Shown one piece after another: positions 10,448 through 17,596 of a stretch of 26,756 bases of DNA. The DNA is from an uncultured Eubacteriales bacterium (GTDB lineage Bacteria > Bacillota > Clostridia > Oscillospirales > Oscillospiraceae): NCBI GenBank assembly GCA_900552725.1, contig USAT01000020.1:1-26756 (forward strand), given 5' to 3'. The notes beneath the pieces are model-generated. The model searched no databases, was not told where the DNA came from, and worked only from the letters and a program-made list of their open reading frames with translations. A program made the translations under genes and the position numbers. How positions within the stretch are numbered: the first letter of the stretch is position 1; every line of letters starts with the position of its first letter.

Positions 10448-11200
10448 TTACGGCTCCTTTCTGCCGTCCTTCTCCCACACGGCGGCGGGGATCTGATACA
10501 GCGCCTCGATCAGCGCCGGTGTGATGGTGGTTTCTGACGGCCCGTCGGCATACACCGTGCCGTCCTTCAGGGCCAGCACGTCGGCAGCAAAGCGTCGGGC
10601 GTACTCCGGATTGTGGGTGGACATCAGCACGGTGTAGCCCTCCTCCGCCAGCCGCCGCACCGTCTCCAGCACCCGGTACTGGTTGCCGTAATCCAGATTG
10701 GCGGTGGGCTCGTCCATGATGAGGATCTTCGCCTGCTGGGCCATGGCCCGGGCGATCAGCGCCATCTGACGCTCACCGCCGGAGATCTCGTTGATGCCGC
10801 AGCCCGCCAGATAGCCCACGCCCAGCCGCTCCAGCATCTCCATGGCCCGCTCCCGCTGCGCCTGACCGGGCCGCTGCAGCGGCGAAATGCTGCCGCAGGC
10901 CCCCATCAGCACCGTTTCCAGCACGGTGTAGTTGAACACCGGCGCGCTGATCTGGGGGATGTAGGCCGCCAGTCGGGCCTGTTGGCGGCGGTCAAGGGTG
11001 CGGATGTCCTGCCCGCACAGGGTGATGCATCCCTGATAATGCGGCAGAAAGCCCAGTATGCAGCGGAACAGGGTGCTTTTGCCCGCACCGTTTGCACCTA
11101 AAAGGGCCGTAAAACTGCCTTTATGTACCGAAAAAGACACCTGATTCAGCACGATATGGCTGCCGTAGGCAAAGGACAGGTCTTTTACCTCAATCGACAC
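10448..11200 (-). CDS. FecE/BtuD-type ABC transporter ATPase
   Basis: ATP-binding subunit of an iron-chelate/haem/corrinoid-type importer, acting at the inner face of the membrane with the FecCD permease next door. From the GTG at 11200 it has 250 residues, with Walker A GANGAGKST at about 35-43, a Q-loop region (YIPQISAP), the signature SGGERQ, Walker B ILIMDEPTANLD and a switch histidine in STHNPEYA. I chose the GTG at 11200 because GGGAGG sits 8 bases upstream; a second GTG at 11209 is in frame but lacks that spacing. The gene overlaps the end of the permease gene by 11 bases, which implies translational coupling. The substrate cannot be read from the ATPase alone. Confidence 0.95.
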   Translation of the reverse strand: MSIEVKDLSFAYGSHIVLNQVSFSVHKGSFTALLGANGAGKSTLFRCILGFLPHYQGCITLCGQDIRTLDRRQQARLAAYIPQISAPVFNYTVLETVLMGACGSISPLQRPGQAQRERAMEMLERLGVGYLAGCGINEISGGERQMALIARAMAQQAKILIMDEPTANLDYGNQYRVLETVRRLAEEGYTVLMSTHNPEYARRFAADVLALKDGTVYADGPSETTITPALIEALYQIPAAVWEKDGRKEP

Positions 11201-12212
11201 GGCGGCCACCTCCCGTCAGGATCAGATATACGAACAGCGGTGCGCCCACAAAGGCTGTCAGGATGCCCAGGGGCAGCTCCGCCGTGGTCACCAGCCGTGC
11301 GATGTCGTCCACCGCCAGCAGGAAGGCCGCGCCGAACAGGGTGGCGGCGGGGATCAGCCGCCGGTAGTCATAGCCGAACAGCATCCGGCAGAAGTGGGGG
11401 ATCACCAGACCCACCCAGCCGATCATACCGGAGACGGAGACGCTGGCCGCCGTCAGCAGCGTGGCGCAGATGATCACCACCAGCCGCAGCGTCCGGGTGT
11501 CCACGCCCATGGAGCGGGCCTCCTCCTCGCCCACGGTCAGCAGGTTCATGCGCCACCGCAGCAGAAAGAGCGGCACCATGCCCACCAGCACCGGCACCGC
11601 CAGAAACGCCAGATCCTCCCGCTTGATGGAGGAAAGGCTGCCCATCAGCCAATAGGTGATGGCGGGCAGCTGCTGCTGGGTGTCGGCGATGAGCTTGATG
11701 AAGGACGTGCCCGCCGAGAAGAGGGACGACACCATCATGCCCGCCAGCACCAGGGCCAGCGTGGTCTCCGTCCGTGAAAGACGGCTGATGAGCCAGGCCA
11801 GCGCCACAGCCAGCAGGCCGCCGCAGAAGGCGGCGGCGGAGATGCCGAAATAGCCCGCCCCCAGCAAAATCGCCACCGCCGCGCCAAAGCCCGCGCCGGT
11901 GCTGGCCCCCAGGATATCCGGGGACACCATGGGGTTGCGGAACATGCCCTGATAGCTGACGCCGGATACCGACAGCGCCGCCCCCACCAACACCGCCGCG
12001 CCGATGCGGGGCAGGCGGATTTCAAACAGCACCTTGCCCGTGCTCTTCTCCCAGAAGGGCTCACCGCCGGTCAGGCGGGTGAACAGCATCCGCAGCTGCT
12101 CCCAGGCGGAGATCTGATAGCGGCCCAGCTGCATGGACAGCAGCAGCACCAGCAGGAAGATCACCGCCAGCAGCGCGAAGCGGTGGGTATAGCGCTTTTC
12201 CTGTAACGTCAT
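11190..12212 (-). CDS. FecCD-family ABC transporter permease
   Basis: Membrane subunit (340 residues, about ten hydrophobic helices, presumably a homodimer) of a chelate importer of the FecCD/BtuC family. Family hallmarks visible are RLPRIGAAVLVGAALSVSG, the NPMVSPDILGAS block, GWVGLVIPHFCRMLFG near residue 270 and the late AVDDIARLV motif. Its ATG has AAAGGAG about 6 bases upstream and follows the DUF2149 gene by 11 bases; its end overlaps the ATPase gene. Only one permease gene is present, which is normal for BtuC-like homodimeric systems. Iron-siderophore, haem and cobalamin permeases share these motifs, so the cargo is undetermined. Confidence 0.95.
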   Translation of the reverse strand: MTLQEKRYTHRFALLAVIFLLVLLLSMQLGRYQISAWEQLRMLFTRLTGGEPFWEKSTGKVLFEIRLPRIGAAVLVGAALSVSGVSYQGMFRNPMVSPDILGASTGAGFGAAVAILLGAGYFGISAAAFCGGLLAVALAWLISRLSRTETTLALVLAGMMVSSLFSAGTSFIKLIADTQQQLPAITYWLMGSLSSIKREDLAFLAVPVLVGMVPLFLLRWRMNLLTVGEEEARSMGVDTRTLRLVVIICATLLTAASVSVSGMIGWVGLVIPHFCRMLFGYDYRRLIPAATLFGAAFLLAVDDIARLVTTAELPLGILTAFVGAPLFVYLILTGGGRRVD

Positions 12213-12223
12213 AGGGTGCTCCT

Positions 12224-12586
12224 TTAATTGCCGCGCACGATGTAGTAGGTGCCCGTGGCGGCGTCGTAGTAAAGCTCACCGGCCTTTTCCATGCCCTGGC
12301 TGTCCTGGCCCACGCTGGTGTCCTGCTGCATCTTGTCCAGCTCCTCTTGGGTCATGGCGGCGGCGTTGTCCTTGTCCACCAGCACGCTGCCGTCGGCGGC
12401 GTAGGTGGTGCCGCTGTCGGACATGGTGCCGCCGGAGGTGGAGATATCCACGTTCCAGTGGACGATCAGCGCCAGCATGATGCCCACCGCCAGGATCAGC
12501 ATGGCGTCGGACAGGTTGGAGATATAGTTCATGGGGTTCACGTCCTCGCTGTCGAAGCGTCCCCCTCTTGTATGCAGGCGCTTCAT
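12224..12586 (-). CDS. DUF2149 family protein, ExbD-like
   Basis: Small membrane protein of 120 residues that I assign to DUF2149. It has a short positively charged N-terminus, the SEDVNPMNYISNLSDAML entry, one transmembrane helix at about 20-42 and an extracytoplasmic tail ending in TYYIVRGN. The Asp at the start of the helix in SDAMLILAVG sits as the proton-carrying Asp does in ExbD (IDVMLVLL) and MotB; that functional equivalence is inference. The chosen ATG at 12586 overlaps the channel gene stop as ATGA, so the two subunits are translationally coupled, as expected for a stator pair. Upstream in-frame codons lie inside the channel gene and were dismissed. Confidence 0.85.
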   Translation of the reverse strand: MKRLHTRGGRFDSEDVNPMNYISNLSDAMLILAVGIMLALIVHWNVDISTSGGTMSDSGTTYAADGSVLVDKDNAAAMTQEELDKMQQDTSVGQDSQGMEKAGELYYDAATGTYYIVRGN

Positions 12587-13206
12587 CGGGCATTCTCCCC
12601 TTCCAGCACGCAGTCCATCAACGTCTCCAGATCCGCCATGTACCCGGCGTACCACCGGCGGCGCACCGTGGAGATCACCAGGCAGAAGGCCGCGGCGATC
12701 AGTCCGGCGATGGTGGTGTCAAAGGCCGTCAGCAGCGAGACGGACAGCGTATAGGTGTCGCCCTGGCCCAGGGCCATGATGCCGGGGCCCAGGGGGATCA
12801 GCGTGCCCATCAGGCCCAGCATAGGCGCCAGCTTGGACACCAGATCGGTGCACTTCAGGATGCCGTCATAGTGGCTCTGCTCCCGCTCCAGCAGGTTGGC
12901 GCCCAGGCTCTCCCGCATGGCGGCGTCAAACTCCGGATGCCGGGTCAGCTCCAGCAGGGCGTCCTTCTGGCGGCGCAGCAGGCCGCTCTTCTCGATGATC
13001 TCCGCTGCGCCGTTCTCCGCCGCGCGCAGCTCGTCCAGCAGGGCGGGCAGGGTGATGCGCATGTGCCGCCGCTCCCGGAAATACTCCACGGCCCACCAAC
13101 CGATGGAGAACAGGGTAAAGGCGATGAACAGGATCAGTCCGATCACCACCGGCAACTCCATGGCGCTGGCGATGGCGCGCAGGATCTTATGAAAAACAGA
13201 ACTCAT
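12583..13206 (-). CDS. MotA/TolQ/ExbB proton channel family protein
   Basis: Predicted proton-conducting stator subunit of 207 residues. It has an N-terminal helix at about 18-40, a cytoplasmic charged segment at 45-115, and two C-terminal helices holding the family signature: APMLGLMGTLIPLGPGI at about 130-146 and LLTAFDTTIAGLIAAAF at about 160-176, with the conserved Thr positions. These proteins couple proton flow to movement of a partner across the envelope. Here the partner is the DUF2149 protein encoded immediately downstream. The ATG follows the stop of the surface-protein gene with no gap and has GAGAGGG upstream. Finding ExbB-type machinery beside a FecBCD importer in a probable Gram-positive is unusual; see the findings. 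Confidence 0.93.
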   Translation of the reverse strand: MSSVFHKILRAIASAMELPVVIGLILFIAFTLFSIGWWAVEYFRERRHMRITLPALLDELRAAENGAAEIIEKSGLLRRQKDALLELTRHPEFDAAMRESLGANLLEREQSHYDGILKCTDLVSKLAPMLGLMGTLIPLGPGIMALGQGDTYTLSVSLLTAFDTTIAGLIAAAFCLVISTVRRRWYAGYMADLETLMDCVLEGENAR

Positions 13207-14532
13207 TTATCTGGCCCTCTCTTTTTTGAAATAGATGGCTTCCGCCGCCGCGCCGCACAGGCATACGGCCAGCGCGCCCAGTCCGGTATACAGCAGGACG
13301 GCCCGGTTATCCTCCGGCTCCACCGTGGGGGCAGAATCCGCCTGATTCCGGGGCATCTCCGCCTGCTGTCCCTGGTTGCTGCCCAGCTGCTCCAGCAGGG
13401 CGCTCATCTCCGCCGACAGGCGGATCATCTGGGGCTGTCCGCCGCTCTGGGACGGCTCCGCCGCCGCGGTGGTGCCGCTGTTCTCTCCGCCGGTGGTCTC
13501 CTGGCCGGGTTCCTCCTCCGGCGGCTCCTCCACCGAGGCCGCCGCGTTCAGCGCCAAGCCCCCCATGTTGCCGCTGATGGAGGCCGTTCCCTCCTTCAGG
13601 ATCGTATAGGAGATTTCCACCGTCACCAGGTCGCTGTAGGTGCTGTCGGGCGTCACCGTCCAGCTGTCGATCCGCAGCACGCCGCCGTCGGAGGAATCGA
13701 ATTTCAGCAGCTGCTGCAAATTCTTCAGAATGGACAGATTGCCCACCGACAGCGTCATCGTGGTCTTGTGGGAGCCCACGGTGCCCTCCAGGGGCTGCAT
13801 CTCCCTGACCACCTCCGGCTGGCCGTCCAGCGTCACGTTGACGGCGTAGACATACTTGGCCGTCTGATTGGTACGGCTCTCCATGGGGCTGGTCTGGCCG
13901 AACAGGAGGCGGAAGCGGTTGGCGGTGCCCATGGCGCTGTAATCGGGCCCGGTGTGCTCAGTGCCCACTTCGTACCGCACCCAGTTGTCCTCCAGCGCCA
14001 GCATGGGCCGCACCTCGACAGCGTACTGCCACGCCTCCGTGTCGTCATACTGACCGGTAAAGTTCCCCTCCTCGTCATAGATGGGGTACAGATGGGCGGG
14101 CAGATCGTCAAAATAGTACCGCCGGGACTGCAGCAGCTCTGCCAGGCTGAAGGAGGTAAAATACCCCGTCTCCTGATCCCGGGTATAGAAGTTCATGGAC
14201 TGGATGTCGCTGATGTTGATGTTGGCATATTCCAGCAGATCGTCGATATAAAAGCCCCTGGCGGAGTCCACGATCACCTGATAGGTGCCGTCCTCGCCGA
14301 CGCGCAGGAAGGAGTACGCCTGCTGGGCCAGCGGAAGGTCGCTCTCCAGCTGTGACCAGTGATAGGTGTCCACGTCCACATATTCGTCCGTGCTCATGCC
14401 GAAATAGCCCACCCGGATCCGCAGGTCATCGGTGGCGATGCCGGAGGCGCAGGCCGGCTGGGGCAGCAGCGCAAGCGCCGCCAGCAGCACTGCCAGCAGC
14501 CATTGCTTCAGTTGTCTGGTATGGTTTCTCAT
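13207..14532 (-). CDS. Membrane-anchored surface protein sharing a domain with the giant protein
   Basis: Secreted protein of 441 residues with no named family that I recognise. It has a signal peptide at 1-29 (ending PACASG), a globular domain at about 35-255, a second beta-rich segment at 265-330, a Pro/Glu/Thr/Gly-rich linker at about 340-405 and one C-terminal helix followed by KKERAR. It therefore stands outside the membrane on a flexible stalk. The 35-255 region follows the same motif order as the two tandem domains near the C-terminus of the giant protein: a DLL segment, a YYF segment, an aligned EV..ALAL segment, an RF.(F/Y)G segment and a final V..V.V strand. Its ATG overlaps the fecB-like stop by four bases and the motor gene follows directly, so it may be the component the motor acts on. 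Confidence 0.85.
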   Translation of the reverse strand: MRNHTRQLKQWLLAVLLAALALLPQPACASGIATDDLRIRVGYFGMSTDEYVDVDTYHWSQLESDLPLAQQAYSFLRVGEDGTYQVIVDSARGFYIDDLLEYANINISDIQSMNFYTRDQETGYFTSFSLAELLQSRRYYFDDLPAHLYPIYDEEGNFTGQYDDTEAWQYAVEVRPMLALEDNWVRYEVGTEHTGPDYSAMGTANRFRLLFGQTSPMESRTNQTAKYVYAVNVTLDGQPEVVREMQPLEGTVGSHKTTMTLSVGNLSILKNLQQLLKFDSSDGGVLRIDSWTVTPDSTYSDLVTVEISYTILKEGTASISGNMGGLALNAAASVEEPPEEEPGQETTGGENSGTTAAAEPSQSGGQPQMIRLSAEMSALLEQLGSNQGQQAEMPRNQADSAPTVEPEDNRAVLLYTGLGALAVCLCGAAAEAIYFKKERAR

Positions 14533-15617
14533 TTGTATGTCGAGCGGCTCAGCATGTCAGCCGCCTCCTCCGCTGAAAGGTCATCGTGCCAGAAGAGCCG
14601 GTAGAATTCCTGGGCCACTTCCGTCATGTCATAGTCATACAGGGCGGGATACAGCAGATTCCCCAGCCACCACACGCCCAGCACCCGGTTCACCGACGGC
14701 GGCGAGCTCATCCAGTTATAGGGCAGGTTGGGGATCTCGTAATACGCGCCGTTTTTCACGGCGGTCAGCTCCGACCATTCGTTGGTCTGCACCTCGTCAT
14801 AGGGACCGCCGGCGGTCAGCAGGATCACGTCCGGGTCGCAGACGTAGACCTCCTCCAGGCTGACGGTGGTGCCGCCGCCTCGGTTGGTGACCTCCTCCGG
14901 CACGATGGCGTTGACCGCACCCACCAGGTCGATCACGTCCGCCTGGGAGGAGCCCGCCGCGTTGCAGGCAAGGCCGGTGGCGCCGGTGCCGTACAGCACC
15001 GTTTTCCGCTGACCCTCCGGGATCACGGCGGCGTTGGCCTGGGCCATGGCCACCGTCTCCTCGATGAACGCGGCCAGCGGCTCCGCCTCTGTCTCCCGGC
15101 CCAGCAGGCTGCCCAGCATCCGATAGGCCGCCGCCATGTCGTCCAGGTCGGCCTCAATAAACAGTGTGGGGATGCCGGTCTGCTTCTGGATGCGGTCCAT
15201 ATCGTCGGCAATGCTCTCCTTGGCGTCGCCCAGGTCGAGGATGACCTGGGGCTGTGCTGCGATCAGCGCCTCCATGTTCAGGCTGGCCTTGCTGCCGTAG
15301 AACTGACCGAAGGTGGGCAGATACCACATCTCCTCCGGAAAATAGGGCCGCTGCGCGGTGCTGGGGGAACTGCTCAGCCCCACCAGCAGGTCATAGGCGA
15401 TGGGCATCAGCAGCATCTGGGCCGTGGAGCCGCTGGGCGCCACGCGGGTGATCTCCGCCGGCACCTCCACGCTTCGTCCGCTGGAATCGGTCACGGTCTT
15501 TGTCTCCACGCCCGCAAGCGGATCATAGCCCGTCTGGCTGCTGCCGCAGCCGCACAGCAGCGGCAGCAGCAGCGCCATCGCCAGCAGCAGGGCGGTCAGT
15601 TTTGTGTTTTTCGTCAT
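14529..15617 (-). CDS. FecB/BtuF-type substrate-binding lipoprotein
   Basis: Extracytoplasmic solute-binding component of the ABC importer (periplasmic-binding family PF01497), 362 residues. It has a lipoprotein signal peptide with lipobox LLCGCGSS (Cys at about 25), an N-terminal lobe starting with VTDSSGRSVEVPAEITRVAP, a linking long helix at about 170-200 and a C-terminal lobe with CDPDVILLTAG. The C-terminal NWMSSPPSVNRVLGVWWLGN segment is distinctive and may help assign a substrate subfamily. The ATG has AAGGAG upstream and overlaps the iclR stop by four bases. Cargo is probably an iron chelate, haem or corrinoid, but the sequence does not decide this. Confidence 0.94.
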   Translation of the reverse strand: MTKNTKLTALLLAMALLLPLLCGCGSSQTGYDPLAGVETKTVTDSSGRSVEVPAEITRVAPSGSTAQMLLMPIAYDLLVGLSSSPSTAQRPYFPEEMWYLPTFGQFYGSKASLNMEALIAAQPQVILDLGDAKESIADDMDRIQKQTGIPTLFIEADLDDMAAAYRMLGSLLGRETEAEPLAAFIEETVAMAQANAAVIPEGQRKTVLYGTGATGLACNAAGSSQADVIDLVGAVNAIVPEEVTNRGGGTTVSLEEVYVCDPDVILLTAGGPYDEVQTNEWSELTAVKNGAYYEIPNLPYNWMSSPPSVNRVLGVWWLGNLLYPALYDYDMTEVAQEFYRLFWHDDLSAEEAADMLSRSTYK

Positions 15618-16426
15618 TGCTTTTGTCTCCTTCCCGGCACAGATGTCCGGCAGCCGCGGTAACCGATGGCCTCCGACAGCTGCTGCGCCGCGGCGCTGAC
15701 ACAGGCCACGGCCCCCTCAAATTCCTGGGAGCGCACCTTGCGGAACAAGCCCACCACGCTCAGTGCGTAGCCCATATCGCCGCGGCGGTCATAGACCGGC
15801 GCGGAGACCGACCGCAGGCCGATCTTGTATTCGCCGTTTTCCACTGCGTAGCCGTCGGAGCGGATCTGTCCCAGCTCCCGCAGGATCTGCTCCTGCTCCA
15901 CGATGGTGTGGGGCGTAAACGCCTCCAGCTGCTCCGCGCCGCTCAGAAAGGCTTTGGCCGATGCGTCCGACATGGCCGCCAGCAGCAGCTTCCCCTGGGA
16001 GGTGGCGTGCAGCGGCAGGTGCGTCCCGATCTCGGTGGTGACGTAGATGCCGCCGCCCATGGCGGTATACTGGTCGATGACCACCACGCTGCTGCCCTCG
16101 ATGCGGCTCAGCAGCGCCGTGGCGTCCGTGTGGGCGGCCAGCTTCTCCAGATAGGGCCGCGCCACGCTGTTCAGCTCCCACGATGCCGATACGCCGCAGC
16201 CCCATTCAAACAGCCGCGTCCCCAGATAGTAGCGGCCATCGCTCTCCTGCCGGATGCAGTCGTAGCCGCGCAGGGTGTTCAGCAGGGCGTAGACGGTGCT
16301 CTTGGGATAGCCGGACGCCTGGCTCAGGCTCATCAGCGTCATGGGCGTGCGGGCCTGGTTGATGATGTCGATCAGCCGCAGCGCCTTGCCCAGGGACTTG
16401 ACGCTGTCCCGTTTTTCCTGCTCCAC
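15614..16426 (-). CDS. IclR family transcriptional regulator
   Basis: DNA-binding regulator of about 270 residues. It has an N-terminal winged helix (KSLGKALRLIDIINQA, then SLSQASGYPKSTVYALLNTL as the recognition region) and a C-terminal effector domain (ATSQGKLLLAAM, GEYKIGLRSVSAPVYD). I prefer the GTG at 16426 because AGGAGG lies 7 bases before it; an ATG at 16444 overlaps the upstream stop as ATGA but lacks its own ribosome binding site. As the second gene of the transporter operon it probably controls that operon and itself. IclR proteins usually sense small organic acids or aromatic compounds rather than metals, which is odd for a metal-chelate importer and could hint at an organic ligand. 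Confidence 0.93.
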   Translation of the reverse strand: MEQEKRDSVKSLGKALRLIDIINQARTPMTLMSLSQASGYPKSTVYALLNTLRGYDCIRQESDGRYYLGTRLFEWGCGVSASWELNSVARPYLEKLAAHTDATALLSRIEGSSVVVIDQYTAMGGGIYVTTEIGTHLPLHATSQGKLLLAAMSDASAKAFLSGAEQLEAFTPHTIVEQEQILRELGQIRSDGYAVENGEYKIGLRSVSAPVYDRRGDMGYALSVVGLFRKVRSQEFEGAVACVSAAAQQLSEAIGYRGCRTSVPGRRQKQ

Positions 16427-16440
16427 AGCACGTCCTCCTC

Positions 16441-17067
16441 TCATCGTTCTCTTGGCCGCTCCGGGATCGGGCGGAAATCCGGCACCGCCGGAAGCCAGCC
16501 CTTGTCGCCCCGGGGCGTCCGGGGCGGCGGCGGGATCAGCCCGTCCCGCTCGCCGCTGTAAAAGGCGCGGTTGTTCTCGATCAGCTCATCCAGCGTCACG
16601 GGGCGGTAAAAATTGATATCCACCCCGGCGTTCAGCACGCGGGGCAGCTGCTTCAGCAGCTCGTACTCCTGGCCCCGTCCCTGGTGGATGTGGCCATGGA
16701 TCATGTAGCCCCGCTTGCGGTAGATGATGGGGTAGTGACACAGCAGAATGTGCGTCTCCCCGTCGTCGATCTCGTTGAAGTCGGTGATCGTCTCAAAGTA
16801 GCGGTACAGCGACGCGGCATCCTCATACCCCGTGTCGTGGTTGCCCCGGATCAGGTGCTTGCGGCCCTTCAGACGGGACAGCAGCTCGTGGGGCACCCGC
16901 CCCTCGTTATAGCCGATGTCGCCCACCAGATACACGGTGTCCTCCGGCGACACCCGCTCGTTCCAGTTTCGGATCAGCGCCTCGTCCATCTCCTCCACCG
17001 CGGCAAAGGGCCGGGAGGACAGCAGCGGCGCGTAATGAAAATGAAGATCTGCGGTATAGAAAATCAT
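16441..17067 (-). CDS. Calcineurin-like metallophosphoesterase
   Basis: Predicted cytosolic dinuclear-metal phosphoesterase of 208 residues. All family metal motifs are present: D7-x-H9 (DLHFHY), G49-D50 (GDIGYN), G75-N-H-D78 (RGNHD), H111 (CHYP) and G-H126-x-H128 (HGHIHQG). There is no signal peptide. The substrate is unknown; relatives act on nucleotides, nucleic-acid ends or phosphoproteins. It is the first gene of the long operon, directly after a promoter with good -35 and -10 boxes, and its stop overlaps the possible ATG of iclR. Its role with an importer is unclear, and it may simply be carried in the transcript. Confidence 0.92.
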   Translation of the reverse strand: MIFYTADLHFHYAPLLSSRPFAAVEEMDEALIRNWNERVSPEDTVYLVGDIGYNEGRVPHELLSRLKGRKHLIRGNHDTGYEDAASLYRYFETITDFNEIDDGETHILLCHYPIIYRKRGYMIHGHIHQGRGQEYELLKQLPRVLNAGVDINFYRPVTLDELIENNRAFYSGERDGLIPPPPRTPRGDKGWLPAVPDFRPIPERPRER

Positions 17068-17120
17068 GGACTCCCCTCCCCTGCACGTTATCTTTCTTCA
17101 GAATAACGCAGCTCACACAG

Positions 17121-17140
17121 AAAAGCGCTTCCACGCTTTT
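17121..17140 (-). repeat. Inverted repeat in the operon leader
   Basis: AAAAGCG and CGCTTTT arms separated by six bases lie just downstream of the predicted -10 box of the transporter operon. This could be an operator overlapping the early transcribed region or a 5' leader hairpin. No function can be assigned from sequence alone. Confidence 0.4.
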
Positions 17141-17145
17141 TGTAT

Positions 17146-17174
17146 AGTGTATCGGAATCGGCTTTCCGCGTCAA
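17146..17174 (-). promoter_or_regulatory. Sigma-70-type promoter of the transporter operon
   Basis: On the minus strand TTGACG (17174-17169) is followed by exactly 17 bases and TACACT (17151-17146). The first gene starts about 80 bases downstream. No other good promoter was seen within the operon, so this likely drives all nine genes to the terminator at 3674-3708. Confidence 0.6.
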
Positions 17175-17183
17175 TCCCAATCG

Positions 17184-17198
17184 TTCAGCAATGCTGAA
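17184..17198. promoter_or_regulatory. 15-base palindrome upstream of the -35 box
   Basis: TTCAGC-AAT-GCTGAA is a perfect dyad with a 3-base centre, ending about 10 bases upstream of the -35 box. The length and symmetry fit an IclR-type operator, and an iclR gene is the second gene of the operon. The link is inference. Confidence 0.45.
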
Positions 17199-17225
17199 TC
17201 TTTTCTTGCCATCTCGAATAAAAAT

Positions 17226-17274
17226 GTGCGCTGCCGGAGAGCTTCCCCATGCGGAAAGCTCTCCGGCAGCGCAC
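17226..17274 (-). terminator. Rho-independent terminator
   Basis: A 19-base perfect stem (17226-17244 with 17256-17274) encloses an 11-base loop and is followed on the minus strand by ATTTTTATT. It lies 16 bases after the stop of the small membrane protein and ends the two-gene unit that starts at 18345. Confidence 0.9.
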
Positions 17275-17289
17275 AGCGTGCGTATGGCC

Positions 17290-17586
17290 TCAGCGGACAA
17301 ACACCAGCAGCTGCCAGAAGCCTGCCCAGAAGCCCCTTGCCCCGTTGACGGCGTACACGAACACCAGCACATACGCCAGATAGCCGGGAACGCAGCAGAA
17401 CTTGAAGAGCTTACTGTTCCGCTTGATCCGCCCGTGGGTCGTCAGGCCCATCTCCACGCAGCGCTCCTGCACATCCTCGTGGTAGAGATGCACCATCCCC
17501 ACCGCGCCCTTCCGGATACCGAAGGCGCAGACCAGCACCAGCAGCACTCCCAGGCCAAGGCCTTCCCATAAGACCTTCCCTATCAT
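17290..17586 (-). CDS. Small membrane protein, possibly C-terminally truncated
   Basis: Protein of 98 residues that I cannot name. It has a hydrophobic helix at 5-22, a charged middle segment (HLYHEDVQERC, THGRIKRNSKLFKF) and a second hydrophobic region from about 67 that runs to the end, finishing in GFWQLLVFVR. The second hydrophobic stretch stops abruptly at the terminator, so relatives may be longer; that is an impression from memory. The ATG at 17586 has GAGGGG about 6 bases upstream, overlapping the TGA of the preceding gene, so it is translationally coupled to the chimeric protein gene. No catalytic motif is visible. Confidence 0.7.
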   Translation of the reverse strand: MIGKVLWEGLGLGVLLVLVCAFGIRKGAVGMVHLYHEDVQERCVEMGLTTHGRIKRNSKLFKFCCVPGYLAYVLVFVYAVNGARGFWAGFWQLLVFVR

Positions 17587-17596
17587 GATGATCCCC

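Noticed and set aside
4710..10496. A 1928-codon open frame on the plus strand opposite the giant surface-protein gene
   Set aside because: It mirrors the codon bias of the minus-strand gene, has a His/Ala/Gly/Val-rich composition with no domain, and has no ribosome binding site. It is an antisense shadow in GC-rich DNA.
12568..14355. A 595-codon plus-strand frame opposite the motor and surface-protein genes
   Set aside because: The minus-strand genes have coupled starts and recognisable families; the plus frame has none.
17068..17145. A cobalamin or other riboswitch in the leader of the uptake operon
   Set aside because: The leader is only about 80 bases, and I see no B12-box-like or other conserved aptamer core.
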